Below are positions 1-6,089 of a stretch of DNA of 7,995 bases, in pieces. How positions within the stretch are numbered: the first letter of the stretch is position 1; the number at the start of each line of letters is the position of its first letter. The position numbers and the translations under genes are program-made. The stretch comes from Sphingosinicella sp041621755. Lineage in GTDB: Bacteria; Pseudomonadota; Alphaproteobacteria; Sphingomonadales; Sphingomonadaceae. The stretch lies in the NCBI GenBank assembly GCA_041621755.1, contig JBFKAE010000140.1:1-7995 (forward strand), given 5' to 3'. A model generated the notes under the pieces. It was given only the letters and a program-made list of their open reading frames with translations. It was not told the DNA's origin and did no database searches.

Positions 1-575
1 TCTCATCCTACTATGGCACGAAGCCAGACGTCATTAGGGAGATAATGCAAGATCTGACCATCCACCGACCATATGGCGTTGCTGGGCGGCTGCCTTGGCA
101 AAAAGGAAACGCACCCAGTGTGGCATTTGGTCAAAGCTCGCCACGACAGCTCGCCGACGTAGCTCAGCAAATCCGTACTTTTACTGAACGTGTTGAAGAA
201 AAATCTGAGCTAGCGGCTATGAAGGATACAATAGCCAATGCTGACCGCGTCGTGTTTTTAGGTTTCGCCTTTCACCGACAGAATATCGAGCTTTTGGCGC
301 AGGCAATGCAAGATCACACTGAAATTGTGGCCACTGCCTACAAGATATCTGAGAGCGACAAAGCCATCATTAAAAATGAACTTGCTAGAGCGTTCGATCA
401 CAAGCTCATGATCCATGATAGTCGGATTGAGCTTGCAGACATGAAATGCGATCAATTCTTCAAAGAATATTGGCGGACGTTAACAGCTGAAAAAGGCGAT
501 CATGTACCGCACGAAGAATCCATTATACCGCCTCACACACCATATTTTCCCTCGTATTCACAGTTCGATCAATGA
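1..575 (+). CDS. Probable SIR2-like domain protein, C-terminal part (5' end outside window)
   Basis: The reading frame is open from base 3 to a TGA at 573-575, giving 190 visible residues. An internal ATG at 45 is not a convincing start, because the frame continues upstream with sensible protein (a Tyr-Tyr-Gly stretch leading into it), so the true start lies outside the window. Visible landmarks are an IHRPYG..GRLPW segment just after the ATG at 45 and a hydrophobic strand followed by GFAFHRQN (visible residues 87-94). I associate this HxxG..LPW plus LGFxFHxQN pattern with the C-terminal half of SIR2-like proteins found in bacterial accessory regions; the NAD-binding N-terminal motifs cannot be checked here. 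Two 60-base lines counted by hand are 38% and 47% GC, against 60% in a line of lon, and codon use is more AT-rich than its neighbours. It converges on tRNA-Val. The family call is an inference; a hypothetical protein of another Rossmann-type family is possible. Confidence 0.55.
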   Translation, partial: SSYYGTKPDVIREIMQDLTIHRPYGVAGRLPWQKGNAPSVAFGQSSPRQLADVAQQIRTFTERVEEKSELAAMKDTIANADRVVFLGFAFHRQNIELLAQAMQDHTEIVATAYKISESDKAIIKNELARAFDHKLMIHDSRIELADMKCDQFFKEYWRTLTAEKGDHVPHEESIIPPHTPYFPSYSQFDQ

Positions 576-622
576 ACTGCAGCCAAGCTGAAGCGGAAAT
601 AGGCACCCTCCCCCCCCAAACA

Positions 623-697
623 TGGTGGGCGCGACAGGGTTTGAACCTGTGACCCCTGCCGTGTGAAGGCAGTGCTCTACCGCTGAGCTACGCGCCC
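623..697 (-). tRNA. tRNA-Val (anticodon CAC)
   Basis: Read on the minus strand, the 75-base gene starts GGGCGCG and ends CGCGCCC-A-CCA, a perfect 7-bp acceptor stem with discriminator A and an encoded CCA. The D arm reads AGCTCAGCGGTAGAGC. The anticodon arm is CTGCC-TTCACAC-GGCAG, which places CAC at positions 34-36 (valine). The T arm contains GGTTCAAACC. Its 5' end faces the hup terminator and its 3' end faces the low-GC partial gene at 1-575, with only 47 bases between that stop codon and the CCA. No clear intrinsic terminator follows; there is a G-rich run on this strand at 606-617. Confidence 0.96.
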
Positions 698-729
698 TGT
701 CGTGACCTGAACGTCAAGGGATGGGCGGG

Positions 730-758
730 GAGATAGAGCGCGGTTGCGCGCCTGTCCA
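730..758 (-). promoter_or_regulatory. Candidate sigma-70 promoter for tRNA-Val
   Basis: On the minus strand there is TGGACA (753-758, 5 of 6 to TTGACA), a 17-base spacer, then TATCTC (730-735), followed by a GC-rich discriminator. The tRNA 5' end is 32 bases downstream of the -10 element, a usual leader length for a processed tRNA. The -10 match is poor (3 of 6), so this is tentative. It lies beyond the hup terminator, which supports independent transcription of the tRNA. Confidence 0.4.
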
Positions 759-795
759 GTCCTGTCGCCACCGCCTGCCGCGTCCGGCCCATGAC

Positions 796-829
796 AAAGA
801 AAAAGGGCGCCACCTTGCAGCAGCGCCCT
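796..829 (-). terminator. Intrinsic terminator of hup
   Basis: On the minus strand, arms AGGGCGC and GCGCCCT (804-810 and 823-829 in plus coordinates) form a 7-bp GC-rich stem with a 12-base loop, followed at once by TTTTTCTTT. It lies 28 bases beyond the hup stop codon. This is the clearest intrinsic terminator in the window and marks the end of the quality-control cluster. Confidence 0.88.
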
Positions 830-857
830 CTTTATCATCAATTAAAGCCCGTAAGCC

Positions 858-1130
858 TTAGTTGACGGCATCCTTGAGGCCTTTGCCAGCCTTGAACTTT
901 GGCTGGGTGCTTGCCTTGATCTGCATCGTTTCGCCGGTGCGCGGATTGCGACCCGTCGAAGCTTTGCGTTTCGTCGTGCTGAATGTACCGAAGCCGACGA
1001 GGCGAACTTCGTCGCCTTTCTTGAGTGCCTTGGTGACACTGTCGAAAACGGCTTCCACGGCTTTGCCTGCGTCTGCGCGAGACAGACCCGAAGCGTCTGC
1101 AACTGATCCGATAAGTTCCTGCTTGTTCAT
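858..1130 (-). CDS. hup: DNA-binding protein HU (HU-beta type)
   Basis: This 90-residue protein has the usual HU length and is a small basic dimeric nucleoid protein that binds and bends DNA with little sequence preference. The sequence begins MNKQELIGSVAD and carries the family signature GFGTF..KRKA..GRNPRTG (residues 46-66), which forms the base of the DNA-binding arm, including the Arg-Asn-Pro that inserts into the minor groove. A longer in-frame opening runs upstream to 1328, but it would overlap the 3' end of lon. The ATG at 1130 gives the standard N-terminus and has a purine-rich GGGGGAATAGGA just before it. It lies 136 bases downstream of lon, as in the enterobacterial clpP-clpX-lon-hupB order. 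It has its own candidate promoter and a strong terminator, so it is probably also expressed alone. No Lys/Ala-rich tail is present on HU itself. Confidence 0.96.
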   Translation of the reverse strand: MNKQELIGSVADASGLSRADAGKAVEAVFDSVTKALKKGDEVRLVGFGTFSTTKRKASTGRNPRTGETMQIKASTQPKFKAGKGLKDAVN

Positions 1131-1170
1131 TCCTATTCCCCCAAAGGCGGTGAAGTGAGAGGTGACGACA

Positions 1171-1186
1171 ATGTGTCGGCGCACAT
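1171..1186. promoter_or_regulatory. Operator-like inverted repeat over the hup start region
   Basis: Perfect 5-base arms ATGTG (1171-1175) and CACAT (1182-1186) are separated by 6 bases. The repeat overlaps the last bases of the candidate hup -10 hexamer and spans the expected transcription start. That is a position where a bound dimer would block initiation. The spacing is two bases shorter than a CRP box, so it is not called one. Which protein binds, if any, is unknown. Confidence 0.3.
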
Positions 1187-1213
1187 GTAAGGACCGTAGA
1201 CGCCTTGAGTCAA
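1185..1213 (-). promoter_or_regulatory. Candidate sigma-70 promoter for hup
   Basis: On the minus strand there is TTGACT (1208-1213), a 17-base spacer, then TTACAT (1185-1190). The -35 matches 5 of 6 and the -10 matches 3 of 6. The -10 is 54 bases upstream of the hup ATG. The -35 sits in the 9-base palindrome TTGACTCAA, which contains a GANTC site. The AAAAGGCGG / AAAAAGGCGG direct repeat nearer to lon has no hairpin, so no terminator for lon is visible and read-through from lon is also possible. Confidence 0.42.
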
Positions 1214-1266
1214 AAGGAATTCTGCCTTCAAACCGCCTTTTTCCGCCTTTTATCGAATTTTTATCC

Positions 1267-3660
1267 TTAATGGCGGATTGAAACACCGTCATCGGGGAGT
1301 GTTGAGGGGCTGGACTCGGTCGCAACAAGCTCCGGTTCCACCCATTCGATCGGTTCGAGCGGTTTTGTCAGCGCCAGCGCGAGCACTTCATCGACATGCC
1401 CAACAGGCCGAATTGTCAAACCCTTCAAAACATTGTCGGGAATCTCCGCAAGATCCTTCTCGTTCTCGGCCGGAATGAGCACGGTCGTGATACCGCCGCG
1501 AAGCGCTGCAAGCAGCTTTTCCTTCAATCCGCCGATCGGCAACACGCGTCCACGCAGCGTCACCTCGCCCGTCATCGCAATATCCTTGCGAACCGAAACG
1601 CCGGTCAGCGTCGAAACGATCGCCGTCACCATGCCAACACCTGCAGACGGTCCGTCTTTTGGAGTCGCGCCTTCAGGAACGTGGACGTGGATGTCCTTTG
1701 CCTGAAACAATGTCGGCTTGATTCCATATTGCGGCGCGCGCGCGCGGATGAACGACAACGCCGCCTGGATCGATTCCTTCATGACATCGCCAAGCTTGCC
1801 GGTGGTCTTGATATTGCCCTTGCCGGCAACCGTAACAGCTTCGATCGTCAGCAGCTCGCCGCCAACTTCGGTCCAGGCAAGCCCGGTGGCCGCGCCGACC
1901 TGATCTTCCTCTTCGCCAATGCCAAAGCGGAACTTCGTCACGCCAGCATAATCGCCGAGGTTCTTTGGTGTTATCTTGACGCTCTTGGCTTCGCCTTCGA
2001 GAATCTTGCGCAGCGACTTACGCGCCAGACGCGCAAGCTCGCGTTCCAGCGTCCGGACGCCGGCTTCACGCGTATAATAGCGGATCAGGTCGCGTATCGC
2101 ATCGTCCGAGACGCTGAATTCACCGTCTTTCAGGCCATGTGCCTCGATTTGCTTGGGCAACAGGTGCGCCTTTGCGATCTCGAGCTTTTCATCTTCGGTG
2201 TATCCCGACAGCCGAATAATCTCCATGCGATCAAGCAGTGGCCGCGGCATGTTCATCGAGTTCGCCGTCGTTACGAACATCACATTTGAAAGGTCGTAAT
2301 CGACTTCGAGATAATGGTCATTGAATTTTGAATTCTGTTCGGGATCAAGCACTTCAAGCAGCGCCGACGCCGGGTCACCACGGAAATCCTGACCCAATTT
2401 GTCGATCTCGTCGAGCAGGAACAGCGGGTTCGACGTTCCGGCTTTCTTGATGTTCTGCAACACCTTGCCCGGCATCGATCCGATATAGGTCCGCCGGTGG
2501 CCACGAATTTCGGCCTCGTCACGTACGCCGCCAAGCGACTGGCGGATAAATTTGCGCCCCGTTGCCCGCGCGATCGAACGGCCAAGCGAGGTCTTGCCGA
2601 CACCCGGAGGGCCAACAAGGCACAGGATCGGGCCCTTGAGCGTGTTGGCGCGCGTCTGCACGGCGAGATATTCGAGGATGCGCTCCTTGACCTTTTCCAG
2701 CCCATAATGATCCTCGTCGAGAATCTTCTGCGCAAGCTTCAGATCTTTGCGGATTCGCGTCTTCTTGCCCCACGGCAGGCCAAGCAAGGTATCGAGATAG
2801 TTGCGCACGACCGTCGCTGCTGCGGACTGTGGCGACATCGCCTTCAGCTTTTTCAGCTCGCCAAGCGCTTTTTCGCGGGCTTCTTTCGACAGTTTCGTTT
2901 TCTCGATCTTTTCGACAAGGTCATCAACCTCGTTCTGATCCTCGTCACCATCGCCAAGTTCGCGCTGGATCGCCTTCATCTGCTCGTTGAGATAATATTC
3001 GCGCTGCGTCTTCTCCATCTGGCGTTTGACGCGGCTGCGAATCTTTTTCTCGACCTGCAGCACGCCCATTTCGCCTTCCATGAAGGTATAAACCATCTCC
3101 AGCCGCTTGCTCGGCGAGCGTTCGGCGAGCAGTGACTGCTTGTCGGCGATTTTCAGGTTAAGGTTGGATGCGATCGTGTCGGCGAGGCGCGAGGGATCCT
3201 CGATCTGGCCGACCTGCACGACGACTTCGGGCGCGATTTTCTTGTTGAGCCGCACATATTGTTCGAAATGCTTCACCGCTGACCGAATCAGGGCTTCGAG
3301 GTCTTCGGTTTCCGGGGCGTCCTCGGTGACCAGCGCAACATCGGCTTCCATATAATCGTCGCCATTGCGGATCGCTTCCGCGGTCCCGCGCGCCTGCCCT
3401 TCGACGAGCACCTTCACGGTCCCGTCAGGCAGCTTCAAGAGCTGCAATACAGTCGCCAACGTACCGACCTCGTAGAGATCCTTGGCATCGGGGTCTTCCT
3501 CGGCAGGATCACGCTGCGACAAGAGAAATACCGTCTTTTCACCGCCCATCACTGCTTCCAGAGCCGCAACAGATTTATCGCGTCCGACAAACAACGGAAC
3601 GATCATTTGCGGGAACACGACGATGTCGCGCAGAGGAAGAATTGGGTAGGCTTTTGTCAT
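1267..3660 (-). CDS. lon: ATP-dependent protease Lon
   Basis: This is a 797-residue, full-length cytoplasmic LonA protease that unfolds and degrades misfolded and selected regulatory proteins as a hexamer. Domains in order: the N-terminal substrate-binding domain from ILPLRDIVVFP (residues 7-17) to about 200, then a coiled-coil stretch rich in Lys/Glu (about 200-275). The AAA+ module follows, with Walker A GPPGVGKT (350-357) and Walker B LFLLDEID (413-420). The C-terminal serine protease domain has catalytic Ser672 in PKDGPSAG and Lys715 in GGLKEK, the same 43-residue spacing as in E. coli Lon. The ATG at 3660 gives the standard N-terminus MTKAYPILPLRD, although the ribosome binding site before it is weak (only a GAG 9 bases upstream). 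It follows clpX after a 222-base gap containing promoter-like and palindromic elements. No frameshift or missing catalytic residue is seen. Confidence 0.97.
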   Translation of the reverse strand: MTKAYPILPLRDIVVFPQMIVPLFVGRDKSVAALEAVMGGEKTVFLLSQRDPAEEDPDAKDLYEVGTLATVLQLLKLPDGTVKVLVEGQARGTAEAIRNGDDYMEADVALVTEDAPETEDLEALIRSAVKHFEQYVRLNKKIAPEVVVQVGQIEDPSRLADTIASNLNLKIADKQSLLAERSPSKRLEMVYTFMEGEMGVLQVEKKIRSRVKRQMEKTQREYYLNEQMKAIQRELGDGDEDQNEVDDLVEKIEKTKLSKEAREKALGELKKLKAMSPQSAAATVVRNYLDTLLGLPWGKKTRIRKDLKLAQKILDEDHYGLEKVKERILEYLAVQTRANTLKGPILCLVGPPGVGKTSLGRSIARATGRKFIRQSLGGVRDEAEIRGHRRTYIGSMPGKVLQNIKKAGTSNPLFLLDEIDKLGQDFRGDPASALLEVLDPEQNSKFNDHYLEVDYDLSNVMFVTTANSMNMPRPLLDRMEIIRLSGYTEDEKLEIAKAHLLPKQIEAHGLKDGEFSVSDDAIRDLIRYYTREAGVRTLERELARLARKSLRKILEGEAKSVKITPKNLGDYAGVTKFRFGIGEEEDQVGAATGLAWTEVGGELLTIEAVTVAGKGNIKTTGKLGDVMKESIQAALSFIRARAPQYGIKPTLFQAKDIHVHVPEGATPKDGPSAGVGMVTAIVSTLTGVSVRKDIAMTGEVTLRGRVLPIGGLKEKLLAALRGGITTVLIPAENEKDLAEIPDNVLKGLTIRPVGHVDEVLALALTKPLEPIEWVEPELVATESSPSTLPDDGVSIRH

Positions 3661-3685
3661 TTACACACTCGCTTGCATTGCATTG

Positions 3686-3699
3686 CCGGAAATTTCCGG
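3686..3699. promoter_or_regulatory. 14-base perfect palindrome in the lon leader
   Basis: CCGGAAATTTCCGG is perfectly self-complementary and lies 25 bases upstream of the lon ATG, just downstream of the candidate promoter. It is flanked by direct copies of GCTTGCA (3671-3677 and 3703-3709). As DNA it has the symmetry of an operator. As RNA it could form a 5-bp stem with an AATT loop near the translation start. Confidence 0.4.
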
Positions 3700-3712
3700 A
3701 GGGCTTGCAACC

Positions 3713-3741
3713 TATATGGGAACGCCCCGCACTTTCGACAA
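3713..3741 (-). promoter_or_regulatory. Candidate heat-shock (RpoH-type) promoter of lon
   Basis: On the minus strand, TTGTCGAAA (3733-3741) is followed after 12 bases by CCCATATA (3713-3720). This resembles the sigma-32 pattern CTTGAAA ... CCCCATnT, with spacing near the lower limit. The predicted start would give a leader of about 45 bases. Regulation of lon by the heat-shock sigma factor is well established in other proteobacteria; its use here is an inference from this partial match. Confidence 0.38.
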
Positions 3742-3766
3742 TGCATATTACATATAGGAGCTGAAG

Positions 3767-3784
3767 ATGTGATGAACTTCACAT
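3767..3784. promoter_or_regulatory. CRP-type palindrome upstream of lon
   Basis: ATGTGATGAACTTCACAT has perfect 6-base arms and matches the core CRP/CAP pattern TGTGA-N6-TCACA exactly. Its centre is about 70 bases upstream of the transcription start predicted from the candidate lon promoter, close to a class I activator position. The site is about 107 bases before the lon ATG and 99 bases after the clpX stop codon. The binding protein would be a CRP-family regulator, which is not seen in this window. Confidence 0.42.
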
Positions 3785-3844
3785 ATCAAATCAACACAGC
3801 ACAGGGATGAAAAGGGTCAAATTGCCCAATATTTCGTTCAGAAC

Positions 3845-3862
3845 GCCGCAATATCATGCGGC
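3845..3862 (-). other. Stem-loop just downstream of clpX
   Basis: On the minus strand, arms GCCGCA and TGCGGC enclose the loop TGATAT, 20 bases after the clpX stop codon. No U-tract follows on this strand, so it is not a standard intrinsic terminator. It may protect the 3' end of the clpX message or be part of a weak or Rho-dependent end. A weaker GGG...CCC hairpin followed by four Ts lies further downstream, at about 3811-3828. Confidence 0.35.
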
Positions 3863-3882
3863 AAAATCGGGCTAAATGCGAA

Positions 3883-5178
3883 TCAGGCCGCGTCGCCGGT
3901 CGTCACCGTCTTGGATTTGACCTTCTTCGCAAAGACACGCACCGGATCCTTCTTGCCGTTAACGACATCCTTGTCGATGCGGATTTCGTCCACTTCTTCC
4001 ATCGACGGCAGATCGAACATCGTGTCGAGCAGGATCGATTCCATGATCGACCTCAGGCCACGCGCGCCGGTCTTGCGTTCGATCGCACGCTTGGCGATCG
4101 CCATCAGCGCATCGTCGGTGAAATTGAGCGTGACATTCTCCATGTCGAACAGCTTTTGATACTGTTTGACGAGTGCGTTTTTCGGCTCGGTCAGAATCTG
4201 GATGAGCGCATCCTCATCAAGGTCTTCAAGCGTGGCGATCACAGGCAGACGACCAACAAATTCGGGGATAAGACCGAATTTCAGAAGATCTTCAGGCTCT
4301 GTGTGGCGCAGGACTTCGCCCGTGCGCCGTTCGTCCGGCCCGGCGACATGCGCGCCAAAGCCGATCGATTTGCCCTGCAGACGATCGGAAATGATCCGGT
4401 CCAGACCCGCAAAGGCACCGCCGCAAATGAACAGGATATTGGTCGTATCGACCTGCAGAAATTCCTGCTGCGGATGTTTGCGCCCGCCCTGTGGCGGTAC
4501 GGAAGCCGTCGTGCCTTCCATGATCTTGAGCAACGCCTGCTGCACGCCCTCGCCCGACACGTCGCGGGTGATCGACGGGTTGTCGGCCTTGCGCGAAATC
4601 TTGTCGATTTCATCGATATAGACGATGCCGCGCTGTGCGCGTTCGACATTGTAATCTGACGACTGCAGCAATTTCAGGATGATATTTTCGACGTCCTCGC
4701 CGACATAGCCAGCTTCGGTCAGCGTCGTTGCGTCGGCCATTGTGAACGGCACGTCAAGCAGCCGTGCCATCGTCTGGGCGAGCAGCGTCTTGCCGCAGCC
4801 CGTCGGCCCGACCAGCAGGATGTTCGACTTCGACAGTTCGATTTCCGCGCCCTTGGCGCCATGCGCAAGCCGCTTGTAGTGATTGTGCACAGCAACGGAC
4901 AGGACGCGCTTTGCTTGATTCTGACCAATCACATAATCGTCAAGATGATCGCAAATCTGGCGTGGGCTTGGCACATCGCCCTTCGACTTGACCAGCGTCG
5001 TCTTGGTCTCCTCGCGGATGATGTCGTTACAAAGTTCAACACACTCATCGCAGATAAAGACCGTTGGCCCCGCGATCAATTTGCGGACCTCGTGCTGGCT
5101 TTTGCCGCAGAACGAGCAATAGAGCGTGTTCTTCGAATCGCCGCTGCTGCCTGTGCCGGTGCCGCCGATCTTGGTCAT
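3883..5178 (-). CDS. clpX: ATP-dependent Clp protease ATP-binding subunit ClpX
   Basis: This 431-residue AAA+ unfoldase forms the hexameric ring that recognises tagged substrates and threads them into ClpP; the length is normal for the family. The N-terminal zinc-binding domain has its four cysteines at 21, 24, 43 and 46. The AAA+ core shows Walker A GPTGCGKT (124-131), the pore-1 loop GYVG (157-160), Walker B IVYIDEID (185-192), the RKH loop (233-235) and the LIPEFVGR arginine-finger box (303-310). The IGF loop (272-274) that docks on ClpP is intact, consistent with a working ClpXP pair. The C-terminal subdomain contains the sensor-2 motif GARGLRS. The start is the ATG at 5178, preceded by GGGAGAGG at good ribosome-binding distance. 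It lies 151 bases downstream of clpP, a gap long enough for its own promoter. Confidence 0.98.
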   Translation of the reverse strand: MTKIGGTGTGSSGDSKNTLYCSFCGKSQHEVRKLIAGPTVFICDECVELCNDIIREETKTTLVKSKGDVPSPRQICDHLDDYVIGQNQAKRVLSVAVHNHYKRLAHGAKGAEIELSKSNILLVGPTGCGKTLLAQTMARLLDVPFTMADATTLTEAGYVGEDVENIILKLLQSSDYNVERAQRGIVYIDEIDKISRKADNPSITRDVSGEGVQQALLKIMEGTTASVPPQGGRKHPQQEFLQVDTTNILFICGGAFAGLDRIISDRLQGKSIGFGAHVAGPDERRTGEVLRHTEPEDLLKFGLIPEFVGRLPVIATLEDLDEDALIQILTEPKNALVKQYQKLFDMENVTLNFTDDALMAIAKRAIERKTGARGLRSIMESILLDTMFDLPSMEEVDEIRIDKDVVNGKKDPVRVFAKKVKSKTVTTGDAA

Positions 5179-5219
5179 ATACGCCTCTCCCGGCCACTTG
5201 CCGGTCCATCTTGCTTCAC

Positions 5220-5256
5220 GCCCATCCTAACGCGCCTGTCGCGTGCTTCAATGGGC
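5220..5256 (-). other. Two-part stem-loop in the clpX leader
   Basis: Outer arms GCCCAT and ATGGGC (5220-5225, 5251-5256) enclose an inner hairpin with arms ACGCG and CGCGT (5230-5234, 5240-5244) and a 5-base loop, separated by asymmetric internal loops of 4 and 6 bases. It lies 41-78 bases upstream of the clpX ATG. No U-tract follows, so a terminator is unlikely; an RNA processing or stability element, or chance, are the alternatives. Confidence 0.4.
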
Positions 5257-5270
5257 AAAGCTGCCACAAT

Positions 5271-5299
5271 ATTTAAAATGATAGCACCAACCTCATCAA
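5271..5299 (-). promoter_or_regulatory. Candidate promoter for clpX
   Basis: Two overlapping readings exist on the minus strand. One is TTGATG (5294-5299), a 17-base spacer and TTAAAT (5271-5276), each hexamer matching 4 of 6. The other is an extended -10, TGCTATCAT (5278-5286), with TATCAT matching 5 of 6. Either would make clpX transcription partly independent of clpP. Confidence 0.33.
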
Positions 5300-5329
5300 C
5301 GGAAGGTGAACGAAGCGCCATCACCCTAT

Positions 5330-5959
5330 TCAGTCGTCTTTCTTTTCAATGTCCGAAGACGCCGGTCGCGTCTCGAACACTTCATCGACCAGCCCGAAGG
5401 TCTTTGCCTCTTCTGCCGACATGAAGCGATCGCGTTCAACGGCCTCTTCAATCGCGGAGACTTTCTGGCCAGTATATTTCGCCATCAACTCGTTCATCAA
5501 AGCGCGAATCCTCAGGATTTCGCGAGCCTGAATCTCGATGTCTGTCGCCTGTCCCTGTGCACCGCCTGATGGCTGATGCACCATGATGCGCGCATTGGTC
5601 AGCGCAACACGCATCCCCGGCTCACCCGCGCCAAGCAGGAATGCGCCCATCGATGCAGCCTGGCCAATACAGACCGTTCCGACCTTGGGACGGATATATT
5701 TCATCGTATCATGGATCGCCATGCCCGCGGTCACAACGCCGCCCGGACTGTTGATATACATGTAGATGTCTTTTTTCGGGTTTTCCGATTCGAGGAACAG
5801 AAGCTGCGCGGTAATCAGCGACGCCATGTGATCCTCGACCTGGCCCGTCACAAAGATGATCCGTTCGCGCAGCAACCGGGAATAAATGTCGAACGAACGC
5901 TCGCCACGCGCCGAATGTTCGATGACGATGGGAACGAGGGAGCTGACAGGGTCGATCAT
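5330..5959 (-). CDS. clpP: ATP-dependent Clp protease proteolytic subunit ClpP
   Basis: This 209-residue serine peptidase forms the double-heptamer chamber in which ClpX-delivered chains are cut. The catalytic triad is visible as Ser103 (in GQAASMGAF), His128 (in IMVHQP) and Asp177 (in ERDRF); the Ser-His (25) and His-Asp (49) spacings equal those of E. coli ClpP. The oxyanion region SPGG is at 71-74. The frame is open upstream to a TTG at 5980, but the ATG at 5959 is chosen because AAAGGA lies 5 bases before it and would otherwise be inside the coding region. It lies 169 bases downstream of tig, after a strong hairpin, and 151 bases upstream of its partner gene clpX. It is intact, and the N-terminus is short with no obvious targeting sequence. 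A long leader to process, as in E. coli ClpP, is not obvious. Confidence 0.97.
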   Translation of the reverse strand: MIDPVSSLVPIVIEHSARGERSFDIYSRLLRERIIFVTGQVEDHMASLITAQLLFLESENPKKDIYMYINSPGGVVTAGMAIHDTMKYIRPKVGTVCIGQAASMGAFLLGAGEPGMRVALTNARIMVHQPSGGAQGQATDIEIQAREILRIRALMNELMAKYTGQKVSAIEEAVERDRFMSAEEAKTFGLVDEVFETRPASSDIEKKDD

Positions 5960-5997
5960 ATTTATCCTTTGTCGGGCCAAGAGTACGCCATGTTTCC

Positions 5998-6029
5998 AAA
6001 TAGGTCGCCACGCAGGCGCACGAAGTCAA
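5998..6029 (-). promoter_or_regulatory. Weak candidate promoter for clpP
   Basis: On the minus strand, TTGACTTC (-35-like, 6022-6029) precedes CTATTT (5998-6003). Read as CTTC-N18-CTATTT, it resembles the alphaproteobacterial heat-shock pattern CTTG-N16-18-CTATnT with one mismatch. As a sigma-70 promoter the spacing is too long. The -10 is 38 bases before the ATG. Just upstream is a 6-base inverted repeat AGGCGT / ACGCCT (6031-6036 and 6046-6051) with a 9-base loop. Confidence 0.28.
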
Positions 6030-6089
6030 TAGGCGTTTCACACATACGCCTGTAAGCTTGATGCATAACGATGGAAATCCCGTTAAACA

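Noticed and set aside
561..579. Inverted repeat CAGTTC / GAACTG over the stop codon of the partial gene at 1-575, as a terminator
   Set aside because: The stem is only 6 bp with moderate GC, and no U-tract follows.
1171..1186. A second CRP box upstream of hup
   Set aside because: The TGTG and CACA half-sites are 6 bases apart instead of the 8 required for the TGTGA-N6-TCACA pattern.
1131..1328. Longer HU with 66 extra N-terminal residues
   Set aside because: It would overlap the lon 3' end and the hup promoter region; HU proteins start at the MNKQEL-type N-terminus.
1396..2289. A 297-codon open frame on the plus strand opposite lon
   Set aside because: It is the mirror of lon codons; it has no ribosome binding site and no family resemblance.
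3856..4659. A 267-codon open frame on the plus strand opposite clpX
   Set aside because: It is antisense to the conserved AAA+ core and has an Arg/His/Asp-rich composition typical of a shadow frame.
5960..5980. Longer ClpP starting at TTG 5980
   Set aside because: The 7 extra codons contain the AAAGGA ribosome binding site that serves the ATG at 5959, so the shorter form is preferred.
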